Assembly: GCA_023433835.1 (NCBI GenBank)
Contig: JAEYTW010000271.1
Coordinates: forward strand, 1-8,822
Length of the DNA: 8,822 nucleotides
Source: Pseudomonadota bacterium
GTDB taxonomy: Bacteria > Pseudomonadota > Alphaproteobacteria > Ferrovibrionales > Ferrovibrionaceae
Direction of reading: 5' to 3'
Shown here: piece by piece, positions 6,633 through 8,822 of the stretch
How the letters are laid out: every line of letters starts with the position of its first letter
Position numbering within the stretch: the stretch's first letter is position 1
Program-made: the position numbers and the translations under genes
Notes under the pieces: generated by a model
The model's input: only the letters and a program-made list of their open reading frames with translations
What the model was told of the DNA's origin: nothing
Database searches by the model: none

Positions 6633-7676
6633 ATGGCGATGAACGACATCCAGCGCGGCATGCTGCGCCAAGCCATCAAGGACCATATCCGCTTCGTCTC
6701 GCGCAAGGGCGGCGGCAAGCGCCTGATGCTGCGCAACATGGACCTGTCGGGCCTCAATCTCGCCAAGGCGCCGCTGCGCGATGCCGTGCTGATGGGCTGC
6801 TCGTTCATCGGCGCCAATCTCAATCACGCCGATCTCTCCTTCTCCTCGCTGCTCGGCTGCGACTTCACCGACGCCAACCTGGTCGGTACCAATTTCACCC
6901 GCGCCGACCTGCGCTCGGCCGTGTTCTCGGGCGCCTCGCTCGACACCGCCGACATGTCCGAAGCGGTGATGTCGAGCGGCGTGGCCGTCGGCCCGCTCAA
7001 GACCGGCGAATGGACGCCGGGCGATTATCGCACCACGCGCTTCTGCAATGCCGCGATGGTCGGCGCCAAGCTGACCCGCGCCAAGCTGACCGGGGCGGAC
7101 ATGACCGGCGCCTCGCTTGCCGGCGCCGAGATGACCGGGGCCGACCTGCGTCGCGCCGTGCTGCGCCATGCCGACCTGTCGGGTGCCGTGCTGAACGGCG
7201 CGCTGCTCACCGATGTCGACGCGCTCGGCGCGATCGGCGCCCCGGCCGGCATGACCACCGGCCCGACCCGCCGCCTGCCGCCCGATATCCGCCGCGCCAT
7301 GACCGCCCACGAAACCTGGGTGATGACCAACGGCCGCGATGGCGTGCGCATGGTGTTCGACGACATGGACCTCGCCGGCTTCCCGATGGAGGAGGCGATC
7401 CTGCCGCTGGCCTCGTTCCGCAATGCCCGGCTGACCAACATGTCGCTGCGCAATGCCTGCCTGATCATGGCCGACTTCACCGGCTCTCGCATGAGCGACG
7501 TGGTGCTGCAGGGCGCCGACCTGCGCGGCTGCCGGCTGGAAGGCGTCTCGTTCCACAACGTCTCGATGTCCGGCGCCCGGCTGGGCGACGTGCCGATGGA
7601 GACGCCGAACAACCAGATCATCGCCCCGCCGCCCGAGGCGGTACACGCCTATGCCGATCAGCTCGCCGCGTTCTGA
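6633..7676 (+). CDS. Pentapeptide-repeat protein with two lobes
   Basis: A 347-residue protein built of A(D/N)LXX-type pentapeptide repeats, which fold into a right-handed quadrilateral beta-helix and usually bind other proteins. Repeats run through about 35-113, 135-195 (e.g. GADMTGASLAGAEMTGADLR, 154-173) and 243-320. Each lobe opens with a related helical lead-in: residues 11-40 and 219-249 share the pattern R-x-A-x3-H ... V-x3-G ... R ... MDL-x-G, so the gene seems to have arisen by internal duplication. A linker with Trp127 interrupts the first lobe at 114-134, and a Pro-rich stretch (329-334) precedes the C-terminus. No signal peptide is seen. AAGGAG lies ten bases before the ATG; the ATG at 6639 is a possible alternative with 16-base spacing. 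The biochemical role cannot be inferred from the repeats: members include gyrase protectors, effectors and scaffolds. Confidence 0.93.
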   Translation: MAMNDIQRGMLRQAIKDHIRFVSRKGGGKRLMLRNMDLSGLNLAKAPLRDAVLMGCSFIGANLNHADLSFSSLLGCDFTDANLVGTNFTRADLRSAVFSGASLDTADMSEAVMSSGVAVGPLKTGEWTPGDYRTTRFCNAAMVGAKLTRAKLTGADMTGASLAGAEMTGADLRRAVLRHADLSGAVLNGALLTDVDALGAIGAPAGMTTGPTRRLPPDIRRAMTAHETWVMTNGRDGVRMVFDDMDLAGFPMEEAILPLASFRNARLTNMSLRNACLIMADFTGSRMSDVVLQGADLRGCRLEGVSFHNVSMSGARLGDVPMETPNNQIIAPPPEAVHAYADQLAAF

Positions 7677-7681
7677 CATCC

Positions 7682-7708
7682 TCCGGTTGGATCGCTTTGC
7701 AAACCGGA
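7682..7708. promoter_or_regulatory. Inverted repeat in the gap before the last gene
   Basis: TCCGGTT (7682-7688) and AACCGGA (7702-7708) are exact inverted arms with a 13-base centre. It starts six bases after the pentapeptide gene stop. The right arm overlaps the spacer of the possible promoter at 7697-7724, which fits a regulator site better than a terminator, since no T-run follows on the plus strand. Confidence 0.4.
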
Positions 7709-7724
7709 CGCAACCGTCTAGCCT
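7697..7724 (+). promoter_or_regulatory. Candidate promoter of the coiled-coil membrane gene
   Basis: TTGCAA (7697-7702) and TAGCCT (7719-7724) are 16 bp apart. TTGCAA matches four of six -35 positions, and TAGCCT keeps the TA and final T of the -10. Transcription would start around 7731, leaving a leader of about 24 bases. The match is weak and by eye only. Confidence 0.33.
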
Positions 7725-7754
7725 GAAAGTGCGCGCTGAGACCCGGACGATGAA

Positions 7755-8822
7755 ATGAGCTTCGATTTCGCCAAGGATCCGCTGCGGACACTGAAGCCGA
7801 CCAGCATCGAACAGCGGTTGGACTTTCTGGCCGAGCGCATCGCCGCGGTCGAAAAGGGCCAGGTGCCGCTGGGCGAACTGCCCGAACTGGTCGAGGAACT
7901 CGGCCGCGAGCTGCGTTCGTTCACGACGATCAAGCAGGAAATCGAGGCGATCCGCGAGGGCGTGCCCGAAAAGCTCGCCGAGGCGCTGGCCGCCACGCTG
8001 AAGGGCAGCGCCATCCAGCTGCGCCCGCTGATCGAACGGTCCGAGCGGACCGAGCGCCAGGTCGGCCATCTCGGCGACGCGATCAAGGCCCTGTCCAACC
8101 GCCCGGCCGTCCTGCCGGTGCCCGGCGAGGATGGCGGCACCGCCGGCGCCTTCGCCACGCTGCGCCGCGACCTGATGGCGCTGGAATCGTCGCTGTCCGA
8201 CCGGCTGACCGGCCTGTCGGGCGCCCTGACCAGGCTGGCCGAGGCGGCCCCCCTTCTGCCGCCCCCTGCCCCGCCGCCGCAACCCCAGCCGCAGGCCCCG
8301 CGCAACGATGCCTCGGAACGCGCGCTGGTGACGCTGGCCGCGGAAGTCGCGCAATTGCGCGAACTGATGTTGGAATCAAACCGCGGCGACAAGGCCGTGG
8401 TGATCAACCCCGCCGCCGGCCCGTCGACCGGCGCGATCGTCGACACGCTGACCGCGATGCGCCGCGACCTGGAAATGCTGAGCCAGGTGAACGTCGCCGA
8501 ACGCACCGCGCCGGTGATCCGCGCCGAGCTCGACGATCTGCACCAGCTCCTGTCGCGCGAAATCGACCGGATCGGCCAGAACCAGACCGAGCTGACCAGC
8601 CGGCTGGAAAGCCTGGCCGGCCTGACCGGGCCGCGCCGCCGGTCCTGGGGCCTCGTGCTCGGCCTGATCGTCGGGGCCGCCATCGGCGGCATCGCCGTGC
8701 TGGCCGTGATCGGCTTGCTGCCGGGCCTGCAGAACCGCCAGGCCATGCAGGCGCCGCCCGCGCCGGCAATGAACCGCATTCCCGAGGCGCCGCGCCCCGA
8801 ACCCCAGCGCATCCAGCCGGCG
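7755..8822 (+). CDS. Coiled-coil single-pass membrane protein, 3' end outside window
   Basis: This frame is open from an ATG for 356 codons to the last base, with no stop. An in-frame TGA at 7737-7739 fixes the 5' limit. I do not recognise the protein. Residues about 1-160 and 186-292 are charged, heptad-like helices (e.g. SIEQRLDFLAERIAAVEKG from 17) and probably coiled coils. A Pro/Gln-rich hinge (about 166-182) separates them. After the basic RRR (294-296) comes one strongly hydrophobic helix, about 299-322, followed by a Pro-rich tail that continues past the edge. The basic residues before the helix suggest a cytoplasmic N-terminus and a periplasmic tail, perhaps leading to a cell-wall or other periplasmic domain beyond the window. 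The ribosome binding site is weak. A mini-ORF ATG-AAA-TGA (7750-7758) overlaps the start codon. The opposite strand also holds a long open frame, judged a GC-rich shadow. Confidence 0.85.
   Translation, partial: MSFDFAKDPLRTLKPTSIEQRLDFLAERIAAVEKGQVPLGELPELVEELGRELRSFTTIKQEIEAIREGVPEKLAEALAATLKGSAIQLRPLIERSERTERQVGHLGDAIKALSNRPAVLPVPGEDGGTAGAFATLRRDLMALESSLSDRLTGLSGALTRLAEAAPLLPPPAPPPQPQPQAPRNDASERALVTLAAEVAQLRELMLESNRGDKAVVINPAAGPSTGAIVDTLTAMRRDLEMLSQVNVAERTAPVIRAELDDLHQLLSREIDRIGQNQTELTSRLESLAGLTGPRRRSWGLVLGLIVGAAIGGIAVLAVIGLLPGLQNRQAMQAPPAPAMNRIPEAPRPEPQRIQPA

Noticed and set aside
6561..8354. 597-codon minus-strand open frame across the pentapeptide and coiled-coil genes
   Set aside because: It spans two plus-strand genes and an intergenic gap, and its periodic pattern (GAGQLGAG-like) is the mirror of the pentapeptide repeats.
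7718..8812. 364-codon minus-strand open frame at the right edge
   Set aside because: It is Arg/Ser-rich without domains, whereas the plus frame from 7755 has coherent coiled coils and a membrane helix.

Overview
The window is GC-rich (roughly two-thirds G+C) with dense, mostly same-strand genes. The DUF3376-type patatin, the gene style and the pentapeptide-repeat family point to an alphaproteobacterium, perhaps of Rhodospirillales type. That placement is inference; no rRNA or other marker gene is present.

Layout. Positions 1-246 lie downstream of an HU gene on the minus strand. They hold five tandem copies of a 16-bp unit and two GC-rich hairpins, one of which looks like the HU terminator. 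HU (543-247, minus) and a patatin-like hydrolase (707-3166, plus) are divergent, and both have plausible promoters in the 163-bp gap. The patatin gene (TTG start) is followed 4 bp later by an unrecognised 402-residue helical protein (GTG start, 3171-4379). That gene overlaps dgdA (4376-5647) by an ATGA. dgdA encodes a 2,2-dialkylglycine decarboxylase with all the active-site residues I can recall from the Burkholderia enzyme. These three genes look like one translationally coupled operon.

After a 120-bp gap with a near-consensus CtrA-type box and a hairpin come an unrecognised 275-residue protein (5768-6595), an 18-bp perfect palindrome touching the next ribosome binding site, and a two-lobed pentapeptide-repeat protein (6633-7676). 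After a 78-bp gap with an inverted repeat and a possible promoter, a gene begins at 7755 and runs off the right edge with no stop. It encodes a coiled-coil protein with one membrane helix and a proline-rich tail.

How the genes work together: HU is a nucleoid protein and stands alone. The operon joins a probable lipid acyl hydrolase and a decarboxylating aminotransferase through a protein of unknown role, and no shared pathway is known to me. The last three genes may be a second group (scaffold, helical and membrane-anchored proteins), but that rests only on adjacency. I see no mobile element, CRISPR array, rRNA or tRNA. I cannot claim a demonstrated new system. The best candidates are the patatin/orphan/dgdA operon and the 275-aa/pentapeptide/coiled-coil group.
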